DNA of 57,291 bases, taken from NCBI RefSeq assembly GCF_007923355.1, contig NZ_VOGO01000020.1:1-57291 (forward strand). The letters run 5' to 3'. Shown here in pieces: positions 34,718-42,582 of the stretch; position 1 is the first letter of the stretch; each line of letters starts with the position of its first letter. The position numbers and the translations under genes are program-made. The DNA is from Falsiphaeobacter marinintestinus (GTDB lineage Bacteria > Pseudomonadota > Alphaproteobacteria > Rhodobacterales > Rhodobacteraceae). Under the pieces are notes generated by a model. It was not told the origin of the DNA, ran no database searches, and saw only the letters and a list, made by a program, of their open reading frames with translations.

Positions 34718-35976
34718 CCCATTCACCCGATCCCATCACCCAAACCGTTCAATCCAATTTGTGCACCGGTTGCGGTGTGTGTGCTGGCCGCTTCCCGGAA
34801 CTGATCCGCATGGTAGACGATGTCACGAATGGTCGTCGCCCGATTGTTGCCCAAACCGAAGCGGGTCTCAACGCCGCCAATCAGGCGATCAACCTGTGCG
34901 CCGGGGCAGGGGCCGATCATGCGTCTTTACCGGCGAAGGACGAAACAGACCGTGACTGGGGTCCTGTGCTGAAAATCTGGGAAGGGTGGGCCGCTGATGA
35001 AGAGATCCGCCATCGTGGGTCCAGCGGCGGCGCGGTGACCGCGCTTGGTCTGGCTCTGATCGAGGCGGGGGAAGCTGACGGTGTCGCCCATGTCGCCCAA
35101 CGTGACGATGATCCGCGTTTGAACCGGTCAGTGATCAGCAAATCGCGCGAGGATATGCTGCGCGGTGCGGGGTCGCGATATGCTCAGGCGTCGCCCGGTG
35201 AACGTTTGGCAGAAATCGCCGCAACCCCGGGGCGGTTTGCGTTTATCGGCAAGCCCTGTGATGTCGCATCGGTTCGCAAGGCGGCCAATCAAGATGAATA
35301 CCTTGACGACAAGATCGCTGTGACCATCGGAATTTTCTGCGCCGGAGCGCCGACTTTGGCCGCGACCGAAGCCCTGTTGGACCGCTTGTCTGTGCCGAAG
35401 GGTGCCGCTCTGACCGATCTGCGGTATCGCGGTAACGGATGGCCCGGCACGATGCAGGCCACATGGCGCGATGCCGACGGCAGCCTGCAAAAGAGCGACG
35501 CCATCTCGTATGGCGAAGGCTGGGGCCAGGTTCTGCAAGCCGGTCGCAAATGGCGCTGCAGTATCTGCGCTGACCATACCGGAGAGTTCGCTGACATTTC
35601 GGTCGGGGACCCGTGGCACAACCCGCCCAAAGGCAACACCGACCCGGGTCGGTCGCTGATCGTGGCCCGTACCGAACGTGGTGTTCGCATTATCGAAGCG
35701 GCGATTGCCAATGGAACTCTGATTGCTGAACCGCGCGACCGTGACCTGATCGCCAAGGCGCAACCCAACCTGCTGGATACACGCGGATCTGTCTTTGGCC
35801 GCCGCCTTGCGATGCACCTTACGGGAATGCCGGTTCCGAAGGATACTGGGTTGAACAGCTTTGATTTGTGGAAATCGCACCTTTCCCTGAAACGCAAAGC
35901 ACAGTCCGTGGCCGGGTCTTTGAAACGCATTGTCCGTCGCCGACTGTGGCGCGCCGTTGATATCACTCCTGTGTAA
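34714..35976 (+). CDS. F420-hydrogenase/dehydrogenase beta-subunit family protein in EPS operon
   Basis: The 420-aa product has an N-terminal ferredoxin-like cluster (LCTGCGVCAG, about residue 18, with further cysteines) and then the FrhB-type N and C domains (HRGSSGGAVTALGLALIEAGEADGV; IGKPCDVASVRKA; CSICADHTGEFADISVGDPW). The Cys in GKPCD and the CxxC of CSIC are the typical iron-sulphur ligands. Members in polysaccharide clusters, often beside pyruvyl transferases, are poorly characterised and are presumably flavin/FeS oxidoreductases acting on a sugar intermediate. ATG 34714 has CGGAGG upstream and overlaps the flippase stop. Confidence 0.85.
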   Translation: MTHSPDPITQTVQSNLCTGCGVCAGRFPELIRMVDDVTNGRRPIVAQTEAGLNAANQAINLCAGAGADHASLPAKDETDRDWGPVLKIWEGWAADEEIRHRGSSGGAVTALGLALIEAGEADGVAHVAQRDDDPRLNRSVISKSREDMLRGAGSRYAQASPGERLAEIAATPGRFAFIGKPCDVASVRKAANQDEYLDDKIAVTIGIFCAGAPTLAATEALLDRLSVPKGAALTDLRYRGNGWPGTMQATWRDADGSLQKSDAISYGEGWGQVLQAGRKWRCSICADHTGEFADISVGDPWHNPPKGNTDPGRSLIVARTERGVRIIEAAIANGTLIAEPRDRDLIAKAQPNLLDTRGSVFGRRLAMHLTGMPVPKDTGLNSFDLWKSHLSLKRKAQSVAGSLKRIVRRRLWRAVDITPV

Positions 35977-35986
35977 AGTGTGTCCC

Positions 35987-37051
35987 ATGGTTCCCCGTTT
36001 GACCCTTGATGCAGCGCTTTTGCGCGGCAGAAACAACAACCTCGATCTTTTGCGCCTGTTGGCGGCGTCGGCTGTTGTGATCAGCCATGCCTGGCCGTTG
36101 GCGCTGGGGCCTGGGGCGGTGGAGCCTTTGGAGCATATGCTTGGCGTGTCACTGGGCGGGGTTGCGGTTCTGATTTTTTTCTTTCTGTCAGGGATGCTGG
36201 TCACGGCAAGTGCCGATCGGACGATATCCCACCCGATGATGTTCATTCGGGCTCGCGCCTTGCGGGTGTTCCCCGGCTTGCTGGCAGCTTTGGTCGTAAC
36301 TGTTTTGATTGCGGTCGCCTGCGGTGCGCAGATCAGTATCGCCGAGGCCGTGATATATGTCCTGCGGGGGCTGTCGTTGGTGTCTTTGCAGCACAATCTG
36401 GAGGGCGCCTTTGCGGGTAATCCCTATGCGGGCGCGGTGAATGGACCTTTGTGGACGCTGTTTTATGAAGTTGCCTGTTATGCGCTTTTCGCCGGGGCTG
36501 TGTGGCTTGGCTTGCTGCGCCATGCTGCGGGATGGGTCATTGCTGGGTCTTTGATACTGGGGCTTTGGGGGTATTTTGACATTCTGAACGCGGAACCCGG
36601 AAACGCGCTGATGTACCGATTGTCGGTGATGTCGCCTCTGCTGTTGTCCTTCTTCTTCGGTGCCTTGTTTTGGCATGTTCGGGTGTGGCTGATCCTGTCA
36701 TGGAGAATTGGTTTCGCACTGGCCTTAGGTGCATACTTCACCATGACGTCTCACGTGGTGCTTCCGGTTTTCATCATCGCGTTGGGATACTGGATGTGTC
36801 TGTTGGCGTACAGGTTGCCACAGCTGCGGCTAAAAGGGGATATCTCTTATGGTATATACGTCTATGGCTGGCCGGTGGCGCAGATGGTCATCTATGTTTT
36901 TGGCCCGATGACGCCGTTAATGCTGGCAGGTGCCAGTCTTTTGGTCGTCATCCCCTTTGCCATCGCAAGTTGGGTGCTTGTCGAAAAGCCAGCGCTGTCG
37001 CTGACACGTAAACTCTCGCGCCCGTTGCCCGATGGTGTCAGGGTCAACTGA
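35987..37051 (+). CDS. Acyltransferase 3 family (OafA/ExoZ-like) membrane protein
   Basis: The 354-aa polytopic protein starts RNNNLDLLRLLAASAVVISHAWPL, the acyltransferase-3 signature with the essential His near residue 37. It also has FFFLSGMLVTAS and the FIRARALRVFPGL block. About ten membrane segments follow. It probably O-acetylates or succinylates the polymer or its lipid-linked unit. I used ATG 35987 rather than 35930, which overlaps the previous gene and lacks family support. The polymerase gene begins two bases after its stop. Confidence 0.88.
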   Translation: MVPRLTLDAALLRGRNNNLDLLRLLAASAVVISHAWPLALGPGAVEPLEHMLGVSLGGVAVLIFFFLSGMLVTASADRTISHPMMFIRARALRVFPGLLAALVVTVLIAVACGAQISIAEAVIYVLRGLSLVSLQHNLEGAFAGNPYAGAVNGPLWTLFYEVACYALFAGAVWLGLLRHAAGWVIAGSLILGLWGYFDILNAEPGNALMYRLSVMSPLLLSFFFGALFWHVRVWLILSWRIGFALALGAYFTMTSHVVLPVFIIALGYWMCLLAYRLPQLRLKGDISYGIYVYGWPVAQMVIYVFGPMTPLMLAGASLLVVIPFAIASWVLVEKPALSLTRKLSRPLPDGVRVN

Positions 37052-37053
37052 GG

Positions 37054-38385
37054 ATGAGCGATAGCAGGAAAAAGAAGAAAACCTGGTTCGGGGTCTCAAT
37101 CCCCGTTGCCTTGTTTTTTATCGGGATCCTCCTGCCACCGAACGTGTCGGTGACGGCAGGCGGTCTTCGGTTTTCTGCCTATCGCGCCGTCCTGATCGTT
37201 CTTTTCCTACCGATGTTTTTCAAGCTTCTCTCGGGAAAGGCCGGGAAGTTCACGATCTTTGATGGTCTGGTCATTGGCCATTCATTCTGGGCGACGCTTG
37301 CTTTGATCAAATGGGGCGGGTTTGCTCAAGGGGTCGAAAGCGGCGGGATCTACGTCATCGAATTCATGGGCGCGTACTTGATGGGGCGTCTGTATATCCG
37401 AAACTACGAAGACTTTGCAGCCTTCGCTAATTTCTATGTCGGTGTTGTTGTTGGCATGCTGGTGTTCACAATTCCCGAAGCCCTGACTGAATGGCACATC
37501 CTGCGCGATACAGCAGCACAATTGCTGGGTGGACCCAGAGCGCCCTATATCGACAAACGCATGGGGATCGAACGCGCCTTTGGCCCGTTTGACCACCCAA
37601 TTCTGTACGGTGTGTTCTCCGCGTCGGCGTTTTCGCTCGCCTATTTCATCGTCGCGGAGAGAAGCTTCAAAAACAAAAAGGGCATGGCAAAAACCCTTGG
37701 TGTTGTCGTCGCGACGTTCATCTCGGGGTCGGGCGGACCTTACGTTGTTCTGGCGATGCAGATGTTCGTTGCAGGGTGGGAGCGCGTCCTGACAGGTGTG
37801 CAGGGGCGCTGGAAAGCGTTGTTCGGTTTTTTCGCGATGGCCTATCTGTGGATTGACCTTATGTCGAACCGAACGCCGTTCCATGTGTTTGTGACCTATT
37901 TCACCTTCTCGACACAGTCCGCCTATAACCGCATCAACATCTGGAACTACGGAACGGCCGAGGTTGCGCGGCATCCGATATTCGGGATTGGGTTGGGCGA
38001 CTGGGTTCGCCCCGTCTGGATGTCCGACAGCATGGATAACTTCTGGCTGCTGATTGCGGTGCGGTACGGGTTGCCGGCATGGTTCATGCTGTTTGGGCTG
38101 ATGATTGGTATGGTGATTGTGGCCGCGTCCAAGAAAAACATGCCGGAAAAATTCAACAATGCACGCCGGGCGTGGGGCTTTACATTGTTCGGCATCACGG
38201 TGGCAGCGGCGACCGTGCATTTGTGGAACTCTTTGTTCGTTCTGTTCATGTTCCTGATCGGCTCCGGGGCATGGATGGCCGAGGCGAAATCGATGCGCCG
38301 CGGCGAGGCCAAGCGGCTTGAACAAGGTGGCGGGGACAAGCCGCTGCCCAAGAAAACCCGGCGTCGCCGGCACAGTTTTTTCTGA
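37054..38385 (+). CDS. O-antigen ligase / Wzy-like polysaccharide polymerase
   Basis: The 443-aa membrane protein has a basic N-terminus (MSDSRKKKKTW), about ten hydrophobic segments, and a large periplasmic loop with the conserved RINIWNYGTAEVARHPIFGIGLGDW region. A basic C-terminal tail (KKTRRRRHSFF) follows. Such proteins polymerise repeat units on the periplasmic face. Sequence conservation in this family is low, so the assignment rests on topology, the HPIFGIGLGDW-type loop and its position between flippase and glycosyltransferase genes. Confidence 0.8.
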   Translation: MSDSRKKKKTWFGVSIPVALFFIGILLPPNVSVTAGGLRFSAYRAVLIVLFLPMFFKLLSGKAGKFTIFDGLVIGHSFWATLALIKWGGFAQGVESGGIYVIEFMGAYLMGRLYIRNYEDFAAFANFYVGVVVGMLVFTIPEALTEWHILRDTAAQLLGGPRAPYIDKRMGIERAFGPFDHPILYGVFSASAFSLAYFIVAERSFKNKKGMAKTLGVVVATFISGSGGPYVVLAMQMFVAGWERVLTGVQGRWKALFGFFAMAYLWIDLMSNRTPFHVFVTYFTFSTQSAYNRINIWNYGTAEVARHPIFGIGLGDWVRPVWMSDSMDNFWLLIAVRYGLPAWFMLFGLMIGMVIVAASKKNMPEKFNNARRAWGFTLFGITVAAATVHLWNSLFVLFMFLIGSGAWMAEAKSMRRGEAKRLEQGGGDKPLPKKTRRRRHSFF

Positions 38386-38400
38386 GTGGGAATGTTACCG

Positions 38401-39333
38401 ATGGATCTGTCGATCATCATTATCAATTGGAACACCAGCGACATGCTGCGCGATTGCCTGACATCTGTGTTTGCAGGACTTGGCGATCTGAGGGCCGAGG
38501 TTTTCGTGGTCGACAATGCGTCGGAAGACGGGTCGCAGGATATGGTGCGGGCTGAGTTTCCGCCGGTCAACCTGATCCGCAACTCTGACAATCGCGGTTT
38601 TGCGGCTGCCAACAATCAGGCTTTGCGGGTTGCGCAGGGCAAGTACGTTTTGTTGCTGAATTCGGACACTTTGGTTCATGGCGATGTTCTTGAGAAGTCC
38701 TGTGCGTTTATGGAAACACGTTCAGACGTTGGCGTCATGGGGTGCAGAGTTTTAAACTCGGACGGAACGTTGCAGATGACCGGCAGTGGGTACCCCAGCT
38801 TGCTGAACCTTGCCCTGATGACGACCGGGCTTTGGAAGCTGAACAAAATTGCATTCTTTGATCGATACCAGATGACCCAGTGGGATCGAAAAACAGAACG
38901 CGAGATCGACGTGGTGTCGGGTTGTTACATGTTGGTGCGCCGCTCAGCGATGGAAGACGTCGGGCTTTTGGACGAAGGGTTTTTCTTTTATGGCGAAGAG
39001 ACCGACTGGTGCAGACGGTTTCGGGATGCGGGCTGGAAGCTGGTTTTGGCCCCGGTCGGTGAGATCACACACCTTGGCGGCGGATCGGTCAAAAAGCTGA
39101 ACCACAAGCGTGACGTGATGCTGACCGAAGGCACCGTGCGGCTGCACCGCAAGCATGGCGGTTTGCTGGCCGGGATGGCCTGCTGGACGATGCTTGCCGG
39201 GTTCAACCTGTCTCGATCGGTGGCCTGGTCTTTGGCAAGCCTGTCGGGACGTGACCGGGCCCGTGAACGTGCAAAACACTTCCGCCGCGTGGTTGCGGCG
39301 TCCTTCCAAACCTGGCCGGAGATGGCACAATGA
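38401..39333 (+). CDS. Family 2 glycosyltransferase (rhamnosyltransferase-like)
   Basis: The 310-aa cytosolic enzyme of GT-A fold starts MDLSIIIINWNTSDML and has VVDNASEDGSQDM, the NRGFAAANNQAL loop, LLLNSDTLV as the metal-binding region and VSGCYMLVRRSAMEDVGLLDEGFFFYGEE with the usual C-terminal acid residues. The WNT/DNAS/NRGFA pattern is that of the WbbL-like subgroup, which often transfers rhamnose. ATG 38392 is an alternative start. Four bases overlap the next glycosyltransferase gene. Confidence 0.88.
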   Translation: MDLSIIIINWNTSDMLRDCLTSVFAGLGDLRAEVFVVDNASEDGSQDMVRAEFPPVNLIRNSDNRGFAAANNQALRVAQGKYVLLLNSDTLVHGDVLEKSCAFMETRSDVGVMGCRVLNSDGTLQMTGSGYPSLLNLALMTTGLWKLNKIAFFDRYQMTQWDRKTEREIDVVSGCYMLVRRSAMEDVGLLDEGFFFYGEETDWCRRFRDAGWKLVLAPVGEITHLGGGSVKKLNHKRDVMLTEGTVRLHRKHGGLLAGMACWTMLAGFNLSRSVAWSLASLSGRDRARERAKHFRRVVAASFQTWPEMAQ

Positions 39334-40535
39334 CAAAGTTGCGTGTTCTGCTGGTTGCGCCCAACGTGGATGGGACCGATGTGGGCGAGGCTTTTGTGGC
39401 CTTCAAGTGGGCCGAAGCGCTGGCCGAGATCGTCGATCTGACGGTGTTGTCATTCGAGCGGGCAGGGCGCCGCCCCCTGTCCGAACAATTGCCGAAAGCC
39501 CGCGTTGTGACGTGGCCCGAGCCGACATGGGCAACGCGCAACGAACGTCTGAACGCAATGCTAAAGCCCGCCTGGCCGGTGTTCTGCAGACATGTGCGCA
39601 AGTGGATAAAAGCGGCCAAGGCAGACGGAACGGTGTTTGATGTCGCGCACCAACTTATGCCTCAGGCAGCCCGCTATGCGTCACCCCTGTATGGTTGCGG
39701 TGTACCTTACGTCATTGGGCCACTCGGCGGCGCGCTCGAAACGCCGCAGGGGTTCAAGTCGGAAATGGGGGCGGCCGCATGGTACACGCGCTTGCGGGTG
39801 ATGGATAAATGGCGATTGTCGAATGATCCCTGGTTGCGCCGTAGTTACAGCGAGGCCGATATTGTTCTGGGTGTGGCACCCTATATGCGTGACGTTTTGG
39901 GGGATATTTCGCTGAAACGGTTCGAACCTGTATTGGAACTCGGGATAGATGACGTGGCACCCGTTGTGACAAGGCAGGATGGTACCGAGAAATTGAAGCT
40001 TCTGCATGTCGGGCGCGCAGTCCGCACCAAGGGACTGCGCGATGTGGTGCGGGCTTTGGCGTTGCTCAAGGACCGGCCCGGCATCACGCTGACCAGCGCC
40101 GGAGCAGGCGAAGAAGTCGACCTTTGCAAACAAGAGGCCGACCGTCTGGGTGTGGCTGACCGCGTCACCTTTCTTGGGCGCATTCCGCGAGAGCAGGTGG
40201 AAGACTTGTATCGCGACGCCGACGTTTTCGCCTTTCCCAGCTTCCGCGAACCGGCGGGCGGCGTTTTGTACGAAGCAATGCGGTGGGGCTTGCCGATCAT
40301 TTCGGCGCGGCGGGGCGGCCCTGACTGGATCGTCGATGACACCTGTGGTGTGAAACTGTCGGTGACGACGCCGTACGCTCTCAGCCAGGATGTCGCCGAT
40401 GCGGTCCGCCGCTTGGTCGGTGATCCGGAATTGCGGGCGAATCTAGGACGTAACGCCCGGGCAAAAGTGGCCCGCGAAGGACTGTGGCCCGCAAAGGCTA
40501 AAGCACTCTTAGCGCTATATAAAACCATCCTTTGA
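39330..40535 (+). CDS. Family 4 (GT-B) glycosyltransferase
   Basis: The 401-aa product has a Rossmann-like N-terminal half (LRVLLVAPNVDGTDVGEAFVAFKWAE) with IGPLGGALETP. The nucleotide-sugar-binding C-terminal half contains KLLHVGRAVRTKGLRDVVRAL, VTFLGRIPREQVEDLYRDADVFAFPSFREPAGGVLYEAM (the EX7E-type motif) and the GLPIISARRGGP loop. It adds one sugar of the repeat unit; donor and acceptor cannot be read from sequence. It closes the first plus-strand operon; 161 bp carrying a shared palindrome separate it from the next gene. Confidence 0.88.
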   Translation: MTKLRVLLVAPNVDGTDVGEAFVAFKWAEALAEIVDLTVLSFERAGRRPLSEQLPKARVVTWPEPTWATRNERLNAMLKPAWPVFCRHVRKWIKAAKADGTVFDVAHQLMPQAARYASPLYGCGVPYVIGPLGGALETPQGFKSEMGAAAWYTRLRVMDKWRLSNDPWLRRSYSEADIVLGVAPYMRDVLGDISLKRFEPVLELGIDDVAPVVTRQDGTEKLKLLHVGRAVRTKGLRDVVRALALLKDRPGITLTSAGAGEEVDLCKQEADRLGVADRVTFLGRIPREQVEDLYRDADVFAFPSFREPAGGVLYEAMRWGLPIISARRGGPDWIVDDTCGVKLSVTTPYALSQDVADAVRRLVGDPELRANLGRNARAKVAREGLWPAKAKALLALYKTIL

Positions 40536-40577
40536 CCACAATCAGAACACGTTTCCAACCCATCCGGGCAAGGCGGA

Positions 40578-40593
40578 CTATCCTTTTGGATAT
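40578..40593. promoter_or_regulatory. Shared EPS/signalling palindrome, site 2
   Basis: CTATCCTTTTGGATAT, matching site 1 in both arms except the last base, 104 bp before the Alg14-like gene start at 40697 and in the only real gap of the biosynthetic run. Confidence 0.6.
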
Positions 40594-40696
40594 CCGGCTC
40601 TTCCATTGCGCGTGACATTGCGCTTTTGCGGGTCTGATGTCGTTTTGATACACCCTCTAAAACAGGTCCAGACAACGAATACTTCTGGAGCTGACC

Positions 40697-41170
40697 ATGA
40701 AACGCAAGATTAACACAGCAAAGAAACACCGCGTTCTGGCCGTCGCATCGGGCGGCGGGCATTGGGTGCAGTTGCTGCGGTTGCGTCCTGCCTTTGCGAA
40801 TAGCAATGTTCACTTCGCCACGGTCGATCCGAAAGCCAAGGCACAAGTTGCGCCAGCGCCTTTCTACACCTTCAAGGATGCCAATCGGGACACCAAACTG
40901 AAACTGATGCTGTCGGCGCTGCAGATTGCGGTGATCGTTTTGAGAGTCCGCCCGCACGTTGTCATCTCGACCGGCGCGGCTCCGGGATATCTGGCGATCC
41001 GGATGGCCAAACTGATCGGCGCACGCACGATGTTCATCGACAGCATAGCGAACGCCAACGAACTGTCGCTGTCGGCGCATCTGGCAAAACGTCATGCTGA
41101 CAAGCTTGTAACCCAATGGCCGTCGGTGGCCGAAAAGACCGGGGCCAATTTCATTGGGTCCGTCCTGTAA
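40697..41170 (+). CDS. Alg14/PssD-type glycosyltransferase membrane subunit
   Basis: The 157-aa product has a basic N-terminus followed by VLAVASGGGHWVQLLRLRPAF, the glycine-rich Alg14 signature, then PHVVISTGAAPGYLAIRMAKLIGARTMFIDSIA. It is the membrane anchor and acceptor half of a bipartite transferase and needs the Alg13-like subunit encoded 18 bp downstream. In bacterial EPS loci such pairs (PssD/PssE, WelK-like) often add glucuronic acid or glucose to the lipid-linked primer. A good ribosome-binding site (CTGGAG) precedes ATG 40697. Confidence 0.88.
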   Translation: MKRKINTAKKHRVLAVASGGGHWVQLLRLRPAFANSNVHFATVDPKAKAQVAPAPFYTFKDANRDTKLKLMLSALQIAVIVLRVRPHVVISTGAAPGYLAIRMAKLIGARTMFIDSIANANELSLSAHLAKRHADKLVTQWPSVAEKTGANFIGSVL

Positions 41171-41188
41171 TCTGTAAGGAGAGTAGCT

Positions 41189-41710
41189 ATGATTTTCGTG
41201 ACCGTCGGAACCCAACTTCCCTTTGATCGTCTGCTGGCCGCCATCGATGACTGGGCCTTCGCCAATCCGGGTGAACAGATTATCGCACAAACTGGTGTAA
41301 CCACTGTCAGCTCACCACGCATTGATGCCCGCCCATTCGTAGATGGTTCGACGTTCCGCGAACTGGTCCAGCAGGCGGACGTTCTGGTCGCCCATGCGGG
41401 CATGGGATCGATCCTGACGGCGGTCGAATTTGCCAAGCCGGTCATCGTTATGCCGCGCCGTGCCGATCTGGGCGAGCATCGCAACGACCATCAGCTGGCC
41501 ACCGTCCAGAATCTCGCGCATCTGAGCAATCTTGAAATTGTGCAGGACGCACAGACCCTGTCCTCAGTTCTGGACAAACAATTGGGCGCAGGCCCGCTGG
41601 AAAAGCTTCGCGAAGGCATTTCCGACGGTCACCGTCGTCTTGTCGGCGAAATCAGTAATTTCATTGCTGGTGGGTCGCTGGGCGGAACACTGACGTTCGG
41701 AGAAGCGTGA
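41189..41710 (+). CDS. Alg13/PssE-type glycosyltransferase catalytic subunit
   Basis: The 173-aa product corresponds to the C-terminal donor-binding half of family 28 enzymes: MIFVTVGTQLPFDRLLAAID, then FRELVQQADVLVAHAGMGSILTAVEFAKPVIVMPRRADLGEHRNDHQ, containing the HAGMGS and nucleotide-sugar loops. It should work only as a heteromer with the Alg14-like protein at 40697. A GGAGAG site precedes ATG 41189, and its stop overlaps the next gene start. Confidence 0.9.
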   Translation: MIFVTVGTQLPFDRLLAAIDDWAFANPGEQIIAQTGVTTVSSPRIDARPFVDGSTFRELVQQADVLVAHAGMGSILTAVEFAKPVIVMPRRADLGEHRNDHQLATVQNLAHLSNLEIVQDAQTLSSVLDKQLGAGPLEKLREGISDGHRRLVGEISNFIAGGSLGGTLTFGEA

Positions 41711-42570
41711 TGACGCCGCGTGCCGCCATACTGGTTCCTGCCTATAACGAGGCTACCGTAATCGGCGAGACCCTGAGCCGTCTGACTTGCGACATGCGGT
41801 CGGGCGAATTTCAGATCATCGTGATCGCGAACGCTTGCCACGATGACACGGCAGAAATTGCCCGTAAGGTCGCCCCAGACGCGGTGGTTCTTGAAACCAA
41901 AACCCCAGGCAAAACCAATGCGTTGCGCATGGGGCTGGATCACGTGGCGGCACCGGTTGTTGTGTTTCTGGATGCTGACCTTGGTGTTGATGCGGACGCG
42001 ATCCGCCAGCTTATTGCTCCGCTTCAGGCGGGTGGTGCTTTGGCGAGCTATGGCCGCATGTCCATTGATCTGGACGGATGCAGTCGCAGTGTTCGCTCGT
42101 TTTACGAGATTTGGACCCGCAGGCCGTACCTGAAAGATGGTAAGTTCGGTGGGCTGTTCGCTGTGGCTCGTGGGGCGCTTAACCGGGCTCTGCCATTGCC
42201 GGATCTGATCGCAGATGACGAATACTTCAGCCGCTGTTTTCAGCCGTCTGAAAAGGCCTTTGTGTCGAACGTCGAATTTGTGGCGCGCGCGCCCCGGCAG
42301 CTTGGTGATTTGTTCAAAGTCCGCAAACGGTCGACCCGCGGAACACGCGAACTGGCTGCGATGGGTTTGTCGCGACCGAAGACATCCGGGGCTGGCGGTC
42401 GCGCGGCCTTTGTGTCGGAAGTGATCGCAAACCCCAAACTGTGGGCAGATTTTTTGATTTATTCGGGACTAAAAGTCGCCGTTCGCCTTTCGCTGGTTTT
42501 GGAAGGTCGCGCCTCGGGTGCAGGCAAGTGGGAACGCGACGACAGCAGCCGAATTGTGGTATCTGGTTAA
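41710..42570 (+). CDS. Family 2 glycosyltransferase
   Basis: The 286-aa GT-A enzyme starts AAILVPAYNEATVIGETL, then has VIANACHDDTAEIA and VVFLDADLGVDADAI (the metal-binding DAD). Residues of the C-terminal half (FGGLFAVARGALNRALPLPDLIADDEYFSRCF) include the acid pair typical of the acceptor site. The NACHDDTAEIA pattern is that of dolichol-phosphate-mannose-like family 2 members in EPS loci. ATG 41710 overlaps the preceding stop; a GTG at 41707 is possible. Confidence 0.85.
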   Translation: MTPRAAILVPAYNEATVIGETLSRLTCDMRSGEFQIIVIANACHDDTAEIARKVAPDAVVLETKTPGKTNALRMGLDHVAAPVVVFLDADLGVDADAIRQLIAPLQAGGALASYGRMSIDLDGCSRSVRSFYEIWTRRPYLKDGKFGGLFAVARGALNRALPLPDLIADDEYFSRCFQPSEKAFVSNVEFVARAPRQLGDLFKVRKRSTRGTRELAAMGLSRPKTSGAGGRAAFVSEVIANPKLWADFLIYSGLKVAVRLSLVLEGRASGAGKWERDDSSRIVVSG

Positions 42571-42582
42571 GGAGTGAGTGCG

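Noticed and set aside
39881-41290. Long minus-strand frame across three EPS genes
   Set aside because: Opposite well-conserved glycosyltransferases; no recognisable protein.
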